A stretch of 64,000 bases of DNA from Glaciihabitans sp. (GTDB lineage Bacteria; Actinomycetota; Actinomycetes; Actinomycetales; Microbacteriaceae): positions 1 through 64,000 of the forward strand of contig JAODMF010000005.1 of NCBI GenBank assembly GCA_025464095.1. Direction: 5' to 3'. The position numbers and the translations under genes were made by a program. This document shows positions 35,388 through 44,741 of this stretch, in pieces. The notes beneath the pieces are model-generated. The model made no database searches and had not been told where the DNA came from. It saw only the letters and a list, made by a program, of their open reading frames with translations. The stretch's first letter is position 1. Every line of letters starts with the position of its first letter.

Positions 35388-35495
35388 TCCTGCCTCCCCT
35401 GTCCACCGTACCGAGTGGAGCGTGAGTTGACGCGGTCGTGCCTCCAAACGCAGACTGGCACAGCGCGCCAACGACTGCCGCGCATTCCAGTGAGG

Positions 35496-36449
35496 ATGCC
35501 CATGCCCGACGCCGTCACATTTTCCCGGTATGGAGGCTCCGAGGTACTGGAGCTGACGCAGGTCGAGGCGAGAGCGCCGGGTCGTGGTGAGGTGCAGGTT
35601 TCGGTTGTCGCGGCGGGAATCAACCCGGGCGAGATAGCCATCCGCGAGGGTGCGACACGTGAGCGGTACCCGGCGCGGTTCGAGAAAGGCGAGGGGCCGG
35701 AGGGCCAGGGCAGCGACTTCGCCGGCGTGGTTCTCGAGGTCGGGCCGGAGGTCGACTTTCCCAAAGTGGGCGACGAGGTGATCGGATTCTCCGACGGCCG
35801 CAATGCGCAGGCTGAGCTGGTCACGATCAAGGCCGACCGCGTCATCCCGAAGCCGCACAGCGTCAGCTGGAATGAGGCCGGATCGCTCTACGTTGCGGGC
35901 ACGACCGCCCGCGCGTGCATCGCGGCGGTCGGACTCCGCCGCGGCGAAACGGTAGTCATCGCCGGGGGAGCGGGCGGAGTCGGGGTCGTGGTCACGCAAC
36001 TGGCGGTGCTCGCCGGTGCAATCGTCGTCGCGACAGCGAGCGAGGAGAACCACGCGTTCCTGCGCGAGGTCGGGGCGATTCCGGTCGCGTACGGACCGAA
36101 GCTGGCGGAGCGCATCCGCAAGATCGTTCCGGATGGCGTCGACGCCTTCATCGACACCCACGGCCACGGGAACGTTGAGGTGGCTCTCGAACTCGGCGTC
36201 GCCAAGGACAGGATCAACACGATCACCGATTTCGCGGCCAGGCAGAAGCACCGCGTACTTGCCGAGGGGATGTCGACCGTCGAGCCGCGCGAAGCACTCA
36301 TCGAGCTAGCGCGGCTCATGGGCAATGGCCAGCTGCGCATCCCGGTCTACGCCACCTACCCGCTCGGCGAGGTGCGCGCCGCGTACGAGCGGCTCGCGAG
36401 GGGACACGGCCTCGGAAAGATCGTGCTCGAGGTCACCAGCTGGGACTAA
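35496..36449 (+). CDS. NADPH:quinone reductase-like zinc-independent alcohol dehydrogenase
   Basis: A 317-residue medium-chain dehydrogenase/reductase. It starts MPMPDAVTFSRYGGSEVLEL, with GPEGQGSDFAGVVLEVG in the substrate domain and the nucleotide loop VVIAGGAGGVGVVVTQLAVL. The structural-zinc cysteines are absent, as in quinone reductases. A second ATG at 35502 is an alternative start. It is divergent from the macrodomain gene by 108 bases. Confidence 0.9.
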   Translation: MPMPDAVTFSRYGGSEVLELTQVEARAPGRGEVQVSVVAAGINPGEIAIREGATRERYPARFEKGEGPEGQGSDFAGVVLEVGPEVDFPKVGDEVIGFSDGRNAQAELVTIKADRVIPKPHSVSWNEAGSLYVAGTTARACIAAVGLRRGETVVIAGGAGGVGVVVTQLAVLAGAIVVATASEENHAFLREVGAIPVAYGPKLAERIRKIVPDGVDAFIDTHGHGNVEVALELGVAKDRINTITDFAARQKHRVLAEGMSTVEPREALIELARLMGNGQLRIPVYATYPLGEVRAAYERLARGHGLGKIVLEVTSWD

Positions 36450-36500
36450 CCCCCGCCGCGCCGTGACCGGGCCACCGGCCACGCTCGCTACGCTGGAAAC

Positions 36501-37439
36501 ATGACCGAACCCGCCCTGCACGTTCGCTCGCGCGACGCGTCGGCGGACGGACAGCCGCGTGACCTGGAGTATCCACCGCTTCCCGAGGCGCTCGTCGTTG
36601 GTGTCTACGACAACCACACCCACCTCGAGATTGCCGACGGTGGCCCCGATGGAGCGCTGGATTACCGGGAGCACCTGGACCGGGCATCCAGTGTCGGCAT
36701 CCGCGGTGTGGTGCAGGTCGGCAACGACGTGCAGACCTCGCGCTGGTCCGCCGACATCGCGGCGCGCGAGCCGCGCGTTCTCGCCGCGGTCGCCATCCAC
36801 CCGAACGAGGCGCCGCGCCTCGAGGCCGGGGGCACTCTGGATGACGCGATCGCCGAGATCGCGGAACTGGCCGGACGCCCGCGCGTGCGTGCGATCGGCG
36901 AGACCGGCCTCGACTTCTTTCGTACCGGCGACGAGGGACGCGCCGCCCAGCAGCGCTCCTTCGAGGCCCACATCGCGATCGCCAAGGAGCGCAACCTCGC
37001 GCTGCAGATCCACGACCGGGATGCGCATGCTGAGGTGGTTGAGACGCTCCTGCGTGTCGGCGCACCCGAGCGGACGGTGTTCCACTGCTTCAGCGGTGAC
37101 GCGGAGCTCGCCCGCATCTGCGCCGACAACGGCTGGTACCTCTCCTTTGCCGGCACGGTCACGTTCAAGAATGCGCAGAACCTCCGCGACGCGCTCGAGG
37201 TGATCCCGCGGCGGCTCGTGCTGGTGGAGACGGACGCGCCATTCCTGACGCCGGTCCCCTTCCGTGGACGACCGAACTCGCCCTACCTGATCCCGCACAC
37301 GCTGCGCGCAATGGCGGCGTCGCTCGGCACCGACGTCTCGATGCTGGCCGCCCTCATCTCGTCGAATACCGAAGAGGTGTACGGCAAGTGGGACAGCGAG
37401 CCCGTCGACCAGCCGCCCAGCCCGTTCGGCGAGGGCTGA
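36501..37439 (+). CDS. TatD-family hydrolase (metal-dependent DNase)
   Basis: A 312-residue (beta/alpha)8 amidohydrolase-like nuclease. Metal ligands are in VYDNHTHLEIAD (the HxH), AIGETGLDFFRT (Glu), LQIHDRDAH (His), FHCFSGDAELA (His) and ETDAPFLTPVPFRGRPN (Asp). Residues 1-30 extend the usual start. It sits in the conserved metG-tatD-rsmA-ispE neighbourhood and is followed by rsmA two bases after its stop. Confidence 0.94.
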   Translation: MTEPALHVRSRDASADGQPRDLEYPPLPEALVVGVYDNHTHLEIADGGPDGALDYREHLDRASSVGIRGVVQVGNDVQTSRWSADIAAREPRVLAAVAIHPNEAPRLEAGGTLDDAIAEIAELAGRPRVRAIGETGLDFFRTGDEGRAAQQRSFEAHIAIAKERNLALQIHDRDAHAEVVETLLRVGAPERTVFHCFSGDAELARICADNGWYLSFAGTVTFKNAQNLRDALEVIPRRLVLVETDAPFLTPVPFRGRPNSPYLIPHTLRAMAASLGTDVSMLAALISSNTEEVYGKWDSEPVDQPPSPFGEG

Positions 37440-37441
37440 CG

Positions 37442-38323
37442 ATGGCCGCAGACGCGGATGCGGACGAGCCCGCGCGCCTGCTCGGCCCCGCAGAAATCCG
37501 CGACCTCGCGGAACTGCTCGGCATCCAACCGACCAAGAAGCTCGGCCAGAACTTCGTTATCGATGCCAACACCGTGCGCCGGATCGTGCGGGTTGCGGGT
37601 GTCGCCGCCGGGACCGTCGTCGTGGAGGTCGGGCCCGGGCTCGGCTCGCTGACCCTCGGCCTGCTCGAGACCGGAGCCGAGGTCGTCGCCGTCGAGATCG
37701 ACAAGCGGCTGGCTGCCCAGCTTCCGCTGACCGTGGGGACGCTGCAACCGGATGCCCGTCTGACCACGATCACGGCCGATGCCATGGCGATCACCGAGCT
37801 GCCCTCGCAGCCGACCGTTCTCGTCGCCAACCTTCCCTATAACGTGTCGGTGCCCGTGCTGCTGCACTTTCTTGAGACGTTTCCCGCGCTGCGGAGCGCG
37901 CTGGTGATGGTGCAGGCCGAGGTCGGCCAGCGCATCGCCGCGCCCCCCGGATCGAAGGTGTACGGATCGCCCAGCGCGAAGGCGGCCTGGTACGGGAGGT
38001 GGCGCACCGCCGGCAACGTGAGTCGGCAGGTGTTCTGGCCGGTGCCTAACGTCGATTCGGTGCTGGTCGCGTTCGAGCGCGGCGAGCTGCCCGGAACCGA
38101 GGATGAGCGGCTCGCCACGTTCGCCCTGATCGATGCCGCATTCCAGCAGCGACGCAAGATGCTGCGGCAGGCGCTGTCGGTCGTCCTCGGGGACTCGGCC
38201 ACGGCATCCGCTCGCATCGAGGCCGCAGGGCTGCCGCCCACCGCTCGCGGGGAGGAGTTGAGCGTGCTCGACTTTCTCGCGATCGCGCGCACGGCCCCGC
38301 CCGCCCCCGTGCTCGCCTCCTGA
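37442..38323 (+). CDS. rsmA: 16S rRNA (adenine1518-N6/adenine1519-N6)-dimethyltransferase
   Basis: A 293-residue KsgA-type dimethyltransferase acting late in 30S assembly. GQNFVIDANTVRRIV, the SAM loop VVEVGPGLGSLTLGL, EIDKRL and the catalytic NLPYNVSVPVLLHFL are clear. Start ATG 37442 directly follows the tatD stop. The C-terminal helical domain is complete. Confidence 0.96.
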   Translation: MAADADADEPARLLGPAEIRDLAELLGIQPTKKLGQNFVIDANTVRRIVRVAGVAAGTVVVEVGPGLGSLTLGLLETGAEVVAVEIDKRLAAQLPLTVGTLQPDARLTTITADAMAITELPSQPTVLVANLPYNVSVPVLLHFLETFPALRSALVMVQAEVGQRIAAPPGSKVYGSPSAKAAWYGRWRTAGNVSRQVFWPVPNVDSVLVAFERGELPGTEDERLATFALIDAAFQQRRKMLRQALSVVLGDSATASARIEAAGLPPTARGEELSVLDFLAIARTAPPAPVLAS

Positions 38324-38397
38324 TTGCCAGTGCTGTCCTCCTGATTGCCCCCGTGCTCTCCACCTGATTGCCCCCGTGCTGTCTTCCTGATTGCAAA
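38319..38397 (+). repeat. Tandem 21-23-bp repeat downstream of rsmA
   Basis: CCTGATTGC starts at 38319, 38340, 38363 and 38386, separated by CCCGTGCTGTCCT-like words. The first copy covers the rsmA stop. The last copy runs directly into the left arm of the inverted repeat at 38391. Confidence 0.8.
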
Positions 38398-38473
38398 TTC
38401 AGGAGATCGCAGCCGACACGCCGCTCAGCCGCAAGAATCGCCGGGCGAGTGATGCAATCTCCTGAATTTGCAA
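38391..38473. repeat. 17-bp perfect inverted repeat flanking 49 bases, between rsmA and ispE
   Basis: TTGCAAATTCAGGAGAT (38391-38407) and its exact reverse complement (38457-38473) enclose a 49-base GC-rich loop. The arms are AT-rich relative to their surroundings. The element could fold as a long stem-loop in the rsmA-ispE transcript or be the remnant of a small mobile element. No transposase is present. Confidence 0.8.
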
Positions 38474-38568
38474 AGGGAACGAGGCGCAGGAGGTTGAATC
38501 GGGCCGCCCCGAATGGATGCCAGCAGGCCGAAAAATCGTCTCCCTCCCGTTGCGACTAGGTTGGAGCT

Positions 38569-39504
38569 ATGACCTCCGCGGCCGCTCCGACCATGGTGCA
38601 CGCGAAGGCGCCCGGCAAGATCAACGTGTTTCTCAAAGTGGGCGCGCTCGCCGAAGACGGCTACCACGACGTCGCGATCGCGTACCAGGCGGTCTCGCTC
38701 TACGAGGAAGTCCGCGCGTATCCGGCTGACGACTTCTCCGTCACAGTCGGCGGAACGGTCGAGCTCTCCCGGGTACCAACGGACGCGACCAACATCGCCA
38801 TCAAGGCCGCTCGCCTGCTCGCGCGGCGCACCGGCTACCGCGGCGGCGCGCGGCTCGAGATCGACAAGCACGTGCCGGTCACCGGCGGCATGGGCGGCGG
38901 GTCGGCGGATGCCGCGGCCACCCTTCTCGCCTGTGACGCGCTCTGGGGCACCGAGTTGCCTCGCGACGAGATGCTCGCCCTGGCCAGCCAACTCGGCGCG
39001 GACGTACCCTTCGCCTTCACCGGCGGCACCGCCATCGGCACCGGCCGCGGCGACCAGTTGAGTCCCGCGCTGGCGAAGGGCCAGTTCCAGTGGGTGCTCG
39101 CGCTCGCCGATTTCGGTCTCAGTACTCCCGCCGTGTACAGCGAGCTCGACAGCCATCGCGACCGTCACGCGCAGGACATCTACCCGGCGGATGTCGCACC
39201 GTCCGTGGATGCGAACGTGCTGCAGGCCCTGCGCGCGGGCGACCCGCACATGCTGGCGGAGACTCTGTACAACGACCTGCAGGCTCCGGCACTGCACCTC
39301 GAACCATCGCTCGCGGGGGTGCTGGAACTCGGCGAGGAGAACGGCGCGCTCGCCGGCATCATCTCGGGCTCAGGTCCGACCGTCGCGTTCCTCGCGGCCG
39401 ATCTCGACAGCGCTCTTGAGCTCCAGATCGCTCTCAGCGCTGCCCGTCTCACGGTCGTCCGCGCGATCGGGCCCGTACACGGCGCCCGCCTCGTCACACT
39501 CTGA
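38569..39504 (+). CDS. ispE: 4-diphosphocytidyl-2-C-methyl-D-erythritol kinase
   Basis: A 311-residue GHMP kinase of the MEP isoprenoid pathway. [12 protein letters not shown] (lysine/Asn), the ATP loop [32 protein letters not shown] and the C-terminal [14 protein letters not shown] are present. ATG 38569 follows TTGGAG. It is the last gene of the metG-tatD-rsmA-ispE group. Confidence 0.96.
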   Translation: MTSAAAPTMVHAKAPGKINVFLKVGALAEDGYHDVAIAYQAVSLYEEVRAYPADDFSVTVGGTVELSRVPTDATNIAIKAARLLARRTGYRGGARLEIDKHVPVTGGMGGGSADAAATLLACDALWGTELPRDEMLALASQLGADVPFAFTGGTAIGTGRGDQLSPALAKGQFQWVLALADFGLSTPAVYSELDSHRDRHAQDIYPADVAPSVDANVLQALRAGDPHMLAETLYNDLQAPALHLEPSLAGVLELGEENGALAGIISGSGPTVAFLAADLDSALELQIALSAARLTVVRAIGPVHGARLVTL

Positions 39505-39612
39505 AGCCGCCGCCAACCGCGCTCGACGAGCGGGCCGCCCAGCTTCCCAGCCAAAATCCCGCGACCCGGCTCTATGCTGCGAGGAGCGTCGGAACCGAGC
39601 AGGGAGCAAGCG

Positions 39613-41196
39613 ATGACCGTTCGCCGCGTCAACCGCTTCGCGGGCCTCGTCGGACTCGCCACCGCGCTCATCACGCTCGCCGGCGCGGAAGTCGTCTCCC
39701 TGCTGGTCGCACCGGGCAGCAGCCCACTGTTCGCGGTCGGATCGTTCGTCATCGACATCGTTCCGCCGTGGGTGAAGGATGCCGTCATCCAGCTGTTCGG
39801 CACCGCCGACAAGGTGGTGCTGCTCTCCGCGCTCGGCGTGCTCGCGCTTGTGCTCGCGATCGGCATCGGCATCCTCGAGTACCACCGGCCGCGCTGGGGA
39901 GTCTCGGGGCTCATCCTTCTCGGGTTGGTCGTGGCGATAGTCTCGGTCACCCGCTCGGGCGCATCCCTCCTCTGGGGTCTGCCGACGGTCATCGGCATCG
40001 CGCTGGGTGTGGTCATACTCCAGCGCGGCATGCGCCGGCTGCACCTGTTCGTGGATGCCGCATCCCGTGACGAACTCGCCCCCGACACCGGCGAGAAGGC
40101 GGATGAAGCCAGCCGCCGCGCCGTCGTCGGCCGCCGCGGATTCTTCACCTTCGTCGGTGCGGTATCCGGTGCAGCCGTGATCGCTGGATTCGCCGCACGC
40201 ACGGTCAACGCGGGCACCGCGGCCGTCACTGCCGTGCGGGAGAAGCTGAAGCTGCCGGCGCCAACGACGCCTGCGCCGGCGATCCCGGCGGGTGCCTCGC
40301 TCGACATTCCCGGGATCTCGCCGCTGATCACGGCCGCGAAGGACTTTTACCGCATCGACACGGCGCTGCAGGTGCCAGCCATCGACGCCTCCAAGTGGTC
40401 ACTCACCATCACCGGGATGGTGGAGAACGAGGTGACCATCACTTTCGCCGAGCTGCTGGCGCTGCCGATGACCGAGCGCACCATCACGCTGCAGTGCGTG
40501 TCGAACGAGGTCGGAGGGGACCTGGTCGGCAATGCGACGTGGCTCGGGTACCCGATCCGGGAACTCCTGCTGCGCGCGAAGCCGACGGCCGGGGCCGACA
40601 TGGTGCTCTCCCGCAGCATCGACGGCTTCACCGCCGGCACGCCGCTCTCCGTCCTGCAGGACGACAAGCGCGACAGCCTGCTCGCTGTCGGCATGAACGG
40701 CAAGCCGTTGCCGCTCGAGCACGGCTTTCCCGCCCGGATGGTCGTGCCGGGCCTGTACGGGTACGTTTCGGCGACGAAATGGGTCGTCGAACTCAAGGTC
40801 ACGACGTTCGCGAACGACATGGGCTACTGGACGCCGCGAGGCTGGGACGCCCTCGGTCCGATCAAGATCTCCTCCCGAATCGACGTGCCGGCGTACACGG
40901 CGACCATTCCCGCGGGCAGGACGAAGGTCGCCGGCGTCGCCTGGGCACAGCACACCGGACTCAAGGCGATGGAGGTGCGTTTCGACCGCGGGCCGTGGCA
41001 ACCCGCGGTCCTCGCCGATGCGATCTCGGCCGACACCTGGCGCCAGTGGTACTACGACTGGGAGGCGACAAAGGGCGTTCACCTCATCGAGTGCCGGGCA
41101 ACGGATGCGAACGGCCTGGTGCAGAGCGGACGACACCAGGCGCCCGCTCCGAACGGCAGCGAGGGCTGGGAGACGATCACCGTCGAGGTCGCGTGA
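39613..41196 (+). CDS. Membrane-anchored molybdopterin-dependent oxidoreductase (sulfite-oxidase fold)
   Basis: A 527-residue protein. About 180 N-terminal residues contain five or so hydrophobic segments (GLVGLATALITLAGAEVVSL, VVLLSALGVLALVLAIGIGI, GLILLGLVVAIVSV, FFTFVGAVSGAAVIAGFAA). Then comes an extracytoplasmic oxidoreductase molybdopterin domain whose Mo-ligating Cys is C295 in ITLQCVSNEVGG, with GLYGYVSATKWVVELK. A C-terminal Mo-co dimerisation-like domain follows (VAGVAWAQHTGLKAMEVRFD). ATG 39613 is preceded by GGAGCAAGCG. The family includes YedY-like reductases and sulfite/nitrate-oxidase-like enzymes; the substrate and electron partner are unknown. Confidence 0.92.
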   Translation: MTVRRVNRFAGLVGLATALITLAGAEVVSLLVAPGSSPLFAVGSFVIDIVPPWVKDAVIQLFGTADKVVLLSALGVLALVLAIGIGILEYHRPRWGVSGLILLGLVVAIVSVTRSGASLLWGLPTVIGIALGVVILQRGMRRLHLFVDAASRDELAPDTGEKADEASRRAVVGRRGFFTFVGAVSGAAVIAGFAARTVNAGTAAVTAVREKLKLPAPTTPAPAIPAGASLDIPGISPLITAAKDFYRIDTALQVPAIDASKWSLTITGMVENEVTITFAELLALPMTERTITLQCVSNEVGGDLVGNATWLGYPIRELLLRAKPTAGADMVLSRSIDGFTAGTPLSVLQDDKRDSLLAVGMNGKPLPLEHGFPARMVVPGLYGYVSATKWVVELKVTTFANDMGYWTPRGWDALGPIKISSRIDVPAYTATIPAGRTKVAGVAWAQHTGLKAMEVRFDRGPWQPAVLADAISADTWRQWYYDWEATKGVHLIECRATDANGLVQSGRHQAPAPNGSEGWETITVEVA

Positions 41197-41233
41197 GCGT
41201 GAGTGCGGCAGAGTCCGGTATTCTTACCCACCT

Positions 41234-43039
41234 ATGGCACACCTTCTCGGGGCGGAATCCCTGCACCTCGAGTACCCCACGCGCGTCGTGTTCGACGACC
41301 TCACCATCGGCATCGATGAGGGGCAGCGCATTGGCGTCGTCGGTCGCAACGGCGACGGCAAGTCCACCCTGTTGCGCCTGCTCTCGGGCCGCACCGAACC
41401 GGATGCCGGACGCGTCACGCGCCGCGGCGGCGTCACGCTGGGCATGCTCGACCAGGCCGACACGCTCGACGACGACCTCATCGTCTCGCAGGCGATCGTC
41501 GGCGACCGCGACGAGCACGAGTGGGCGGGCGACCCCAAGGTTCGCGACGTAATCGCGGGGCTCGTCGGCGGCATCCCGTGGGACGCGGCGATCAAAGACC
41601 TGAGCGGCGGGCAGCGCCGACGAGTCGCGCTGGCGGCCCTGCTGACCGGTGACTGGGACATCCTCTTTCTCGACGAACCGACCAACCACCTCGACGTCGA
41701 GGGCATCTCCTGGCTCGCCCAGCACCTCAAACGCCGCTGGTCGGTCAACGCCGGCGGGCTGATGGTCGTCACTCACGACCGGTGGTTCCTCGATGAGGTC
41801 TGCACTGACACGTGGGAGGTGCACGATCGCCTGATCGAACCGTTCGAGGGCGGGTACGCCGCGTACATCCTGCAGCGCGTCGAGCGTGACCGCATGGCCG
41901 CTGCATCCGAGTCCAAGCGCCAGAACCTCATGCGCAAGGAGCTGGCCTGGCTGCGCCGCGGTGCGCCGGCCCGCAGCACCAAGCCCAAATTCCGCATGGA
42001 TGCCGCTGCCGAGCTGATCGCCAACGAGCCGCCACCGAGGGACAGCGTTTCGCTCGCGTCGATGGCCATGCAGCGGCTCGGCAAAGACGTCGTCGACCTC
42101 GAGGACGTCTCGGTCACCTACGAGGAGGCGACCACGGGCGCCCCGAAGCGGATCCTGCACGACCTGACCTGGCGCATTGCACCGGGTGAGCGCACCGGCA
42201 TTCTCGGCGTCAATGGCGCCGGCAAGAGCACGCTGCTGGGCCTCGTCGCCGGAACGCTCAAGCCGACCTCCGGTCGTGTGAAGCGGGGCAAGACCATCAA
42301 GGTCGCTGTGCTCACGCAGCAGCTGGCCGAGCTCGAGGACATCTGGGAAGACCGGGTCAGCGAGGTGCTCGGCAGGCAGAAGAGTTCCTACGTCGCCGGG
42401 GGCAAGGAGATGACCCCAACGCAGTTGCTGGAGCGGGTCGGCTTCCAGAGCGCTCAGCTCTCGACGCGGGTGAAGGAGCTGTCGGGCGGCCAGAAGCGGC
42501 GCCTGCAGTTGCTGCTCATCATCCTCGACGAGCCGAACGTGCTGATCCTCGATGAGCCGACCAACGATCTCGACACCGACATGCTGGCCGCGATCGAAGA
42601 CCTTCTCGACTCCTACGCGGGCACGCTGCTCGTCGTCAGTCACGATCGGTACCTCATCGAGCGCGTGACCGACCAGCAATACGCGGTGCTCGACGGCAAC
42701 TTCCGACACCTGCCGGGCGGCGTGGAGCAGTACCTGTCACTGCGTGCCGGGCAGCTTGCCGCGGCATCCAGTGCCGGCAGCAAGGCGGCGTCCGCGGCAC
42801 AGTCGCACACGAAGCTGCGCGGTGCTGAACTGCGCAACGCCGAGAAGGAGCTTGCCGCGGCGACGCGCAAGCTCGAGAAGCTCGGCGTTCGCGTCGATGA
42901 GCTGCACGGGCTGATGGCGACGCACGACACATCCGACTACGCGGGCCTCGGTGTGCTGTCGAAAGAGCTTGCCGAGCTGGAGGCGTCCATCGCGGCGCTC
43001 GAGGCCCGCTGGCTGGAACTCGGCGAACTGCTCGCCTGA
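41234..43039 (+). CDS. ABC-F family ATPase (Uup/EttA-like)
   Basis: A 601-residue protein with two ABC domains and no membrane segments. The first has Walker A VVGRNGDGKSTLL, signature LSGGQRRRVALA and FLDEPTNHLDVE. The linker contains RRGAPARSTKPKFRMDAA. The second has GVNGAGKSTLLGL, LSGGQKRRLQL and LILDEPTNDLDTD. A coiled-coil tail (residues about 535-600, rich in ELAELEA) matches the Uup-type C-terminal DNA-binding domain. ABC-F proteins act on ribosomes in translation or antibiotic protection. No strong RBS precedes ATG 41234; a TATTCT lies about 15 bases upstream, so the mRNA might be nearly leaderless. Confidence 0.92.
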   Translation: MAHLLGAESLHLEYPTRVVFDDLTIGIDEGQRIGVVGRNGDGKSTLLRLLSGRTEPDAGRVTRRGGVTLGMLDQADTLDDDLIVSQAIVGDRDEHEWAGDPKVRDVIAGLVGGIPWDAAIKDLSGGQRRRVALAALLTGDWDILFLDEPTNHLDVEGISWLAQHLKRRWSVNAGGLMVVTHDRWFLDEVCTDTWEVHDRLIEPFEGGYAAYILQRVERDRMAAASESKRQNLMRKELAWLRRGAPARSTKPKFRMDAAAELIANEPPPRDSVSLASMAMQRLGKDVVDLEDVSVTYEEATTGAPKRILHDLTWRIAPGERTGILGVNGAGKSTLLGLVAGTLKPTSGRVKRGKTIKVAVLTQQLAELEDIWEDRVSEVLGRQKSSYVAGGKEMTPTQLLERVGFQSAQLSTRVKELSGGQKRRLQLLLIILDEPNVLILDEPTNDLDTDMLAAIEDLLDSYAGTLLVVSHDRYLIERVTDQQYAVLDGNFRHLPGGVEQYLSLRAGQLAAASSAGSKAASAAQSHTKLRGAELRNAEKELAAATRKLEKLGVRVDELHGLMATHDTSDYAGLGVLSKELAELEASIAALEARWLELGELLA

Positions 43040-43142
43040 GCGGCACCCGCTGGTTGCCCCTCGTCAACCTCCCGTTACCCGAACGGCCCTTAGCTTGGGT
43101 CAGCGATGCTGCGAGCACGCAGACGACGGGGGCGATGAGGGC

Positions 43143-43628
43143 ATGGGCGCACACATCGTCTTCGCGCGCTTCCCGTCGCTCGACAGTTTTCGCATCCGCC
43201 CATGGACGCAGCACACGGCAGAGGTCACCGGGGGCGAACCCGCCGCGTCATCGGCCGGATCCGGCGTGGTCGTCTGGCAATTGTCATCCGCCAATCATCG
43301 CCAGCTCGCCCGCAGTGCCCTCGTGCACCGGACGGTGCTGGATGCCATCGACGACGCCAGCACGGTCGTGCGCGAAACGGATGGCGAGGTCATCCTCGTA
43401 CGCAAGGACGGCGCTGGCGCTTTCGGTTGGTACCTGGCGACGCCGTACCGCATCCTCGCCCTCTGCCCGCGCTGGTATGCGACCGAGCGCGAGCGGCGAC
43501 ACTCCATCGACCTGGTGGCAGGCGCCCTGCCCGGAGCCCAGCTGAGCCTCACCGTGCGCGTGGTCGGCGCGGATCACACGGAAGAGCTGCCGGCGGTGGA
43601 GCGGGTGGAGCGGCTTTTGCGGCGGTAG
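43143..43628 (+). CDS. Hypothetical protein
   Basis: A 161-residue soluble protein (MGAHIVFARFPSLDSFRIRP). I do not recognise the family. It has a run VVVWQLSSANHRQLARSALV, then EVILVRKDGAGAFGWYLATP and RHSIDLVAGALPGAQLSLTV, and an Arg-rich end. It has codon use like its neighbours and a plausible start, so it is probably real. It converges on the MarR gene with a 29-base gap. Confidence 0.6.
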   Translation: MGAHIVFARFPSLDSFRIRPWTQHTAEVTGGEPAASSAGSGVVVWQLSSANHRQLARSALVHRTVLDAIDDASTVVRETDGEVILVRKDGAGAFGWYLATPYRILALCPRWYATERERRHSIDLVAGALPGAQLSLTVRVVGADHTEELPAVERVERLLRR

Positions 43629-43657
43629 GGGTGGATTGGGGTGGGGTCGCAGCTGGG

Positions 43658-44149
43658 TTAGTCGAAGTCGAGGCTGAGCTTGCGGAGCAGGGCGCTGAGG
43701 CGTTCCTGGTCGGCGGCCGAAAGCCCATCCAGCAGGTCTGATTCGGCTTCGACGAGCAGGGTGATCGCGGAGTCGACCCGTTCCCGGCCGCGCTCGGTCA
43801 TGATGACGAGGATGCCCCGGCCGTCGTGCGGGTCGGTGCGGCGCTCGACCAGCCGACGTTCGACCAGGCGGTCGATGCGGTTGGTCATGGTCCCGCTGCT
43901 GACGAGCGTCTGCTGCAGCAACGCCTTGGGGCTCAGCTGGTAGGGGGTGCCTGCCCGGCGCAGGGCGGAGAGCACGTCGAACTCCCAGAGCTCGAGCTCG
44001 GATGCGCCGAACGCGGTTCGGCGTGCGCGCTCGAGGTGGCGCGCAAGGCGGCCGACCCGGCTCAGCACCTGCAGCGGTGCGAAGTCGAGGTCCGGACGCT
44101 CGCGGGTCCACGCATCGACGATCCGGTCGACTTCATCGTGTGCGGGCAT
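43658..44149 (-). CDS. MarR-family transcriptional regulator
   Basis: A 163-residue winged-helix regulator. The helix-turn-helix is in YQLSPKALLQQTLVSSGTMT with NRIDRLVERRLVERRTDPHD and the wing DGRGILVIMTERGRE, all typical of MarR. The N-terminal helix carries DRIVDAWTRERPDL. Members sense phenolics or oxidants. No obvious target operon is divergent: upstream is a 498-base non-coding stretch. Confidence 0.92.
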   Translation of the reverse strand: MPAHDEVDRIVDAWTRERPDLDFAPLQVLSRVGRLARHLERARRTAFGASELELWEFDVLSALRRAGTPYQLSPKALLQQTLVSSGTMTNRIDRLVERRLVERRTDPHDGRGILVIMTERGRERVDSAITLLVEAESDLLDGLSAADQERLSALLRKLSLDFD

Positions 44150-44647
44150 CCCCCCATTATCCCGTTCGCTGTTTCTCGCTGGTGGCGGGGGTTGTGTGCG
44201 TGCTCGTGGCGGGAGTTGTGTGCGTCACCTGGTGGCGGGGGAAGTGTGCTCGCGGCGGGTGAACAGCGCTGGCGGCGGGGGTGGTTGCGAATGCGGCGGG
44301 AGTGGTGTCTACGTGGCGGGAGCCTGGGCTCCCGCCGCCTGCACGTAATCCCAGCCGTGCCCTGCCTCGCTGCCCATAACTCCCGCCACAACCGCGCCTA
44401 ACTCCCGCCGCCGCGCGCACACAGCACATATCTCCCGCCATCACGGCACTCACCTCCCTCCGCGTGCACCCAACCCCCGCCATCATCCGCGCACCTGCAC
44501 GTAACCCGCGCGGCCACGCCATCACCGCACTCAACCCCCGCCACCACAACCACCACAACCCCACAACACCTCACAACCCCCCCCCGCACCACCCGCTTCC
44601 TGCACCCCGCCCCGCATCTGGCAGACTTGTGGCGCGCGATTGCGCGG
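44150..44647. other. 498-base non-coding stretch with GTGGCGGGAGTTGTG-type repeats
   Basis: The gap between the MarR gene and tRNA-Gln. From about 44180 to 44330 the word GTGGCGGGAGTTGTGTGCGT and variants recur. From about 44345 to 44610 the complementary C-rich forms recur (CTCCCGCCACAAC, AACCCCCGCCA), so the two halves could pair. The last 100 bases are a C/A-rich tract. No gene with family features was found on either strand. Confidence 0.65.
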
Positions 44648-44719
44648 TCCGCCTTGGTGTAATGGCAGCACGACAGCCTTTGGAGCTGTTAGGTCCAGGT
44701 TCGAGTCCTGGAGGCGGAG
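44648..44719 (+). tRNA. tRNA-Gln(TTG)
   Basis: A 72-base cloverleaf. The acceptor stem TCCGCCT pairs with AGGCGGA and the discriminator is G. The D-loop is GGTGTAATGGCAGCA-like. The anticodon stem ACAGC/GCTGT encloses the loop CTTTGGA (anticodon TTG), and the T-arm is CCAGGTTCGAGTCCTGG. CCA is not encoded. In actinobacteria tRNA-Gln commonly lies just before glmU. Confidence 0.95.
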
Positions 44720-44741
44720 CAGCAGGGTATCTTTGAGCCTC

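Noticed and set aside
38391-38473. Insertion sequence ends
   Set aside because: The inverted arms enclose only 49 bases and no target-site duplication or transposase is visible; kept only as a repeat.
44640-44741. ROK regulator starting upstream and reading through the tRNA
   Set aside because: The frame crosses a complete tRNA-Gln(TTG) gene; the GTG at 44742 fits the family start.
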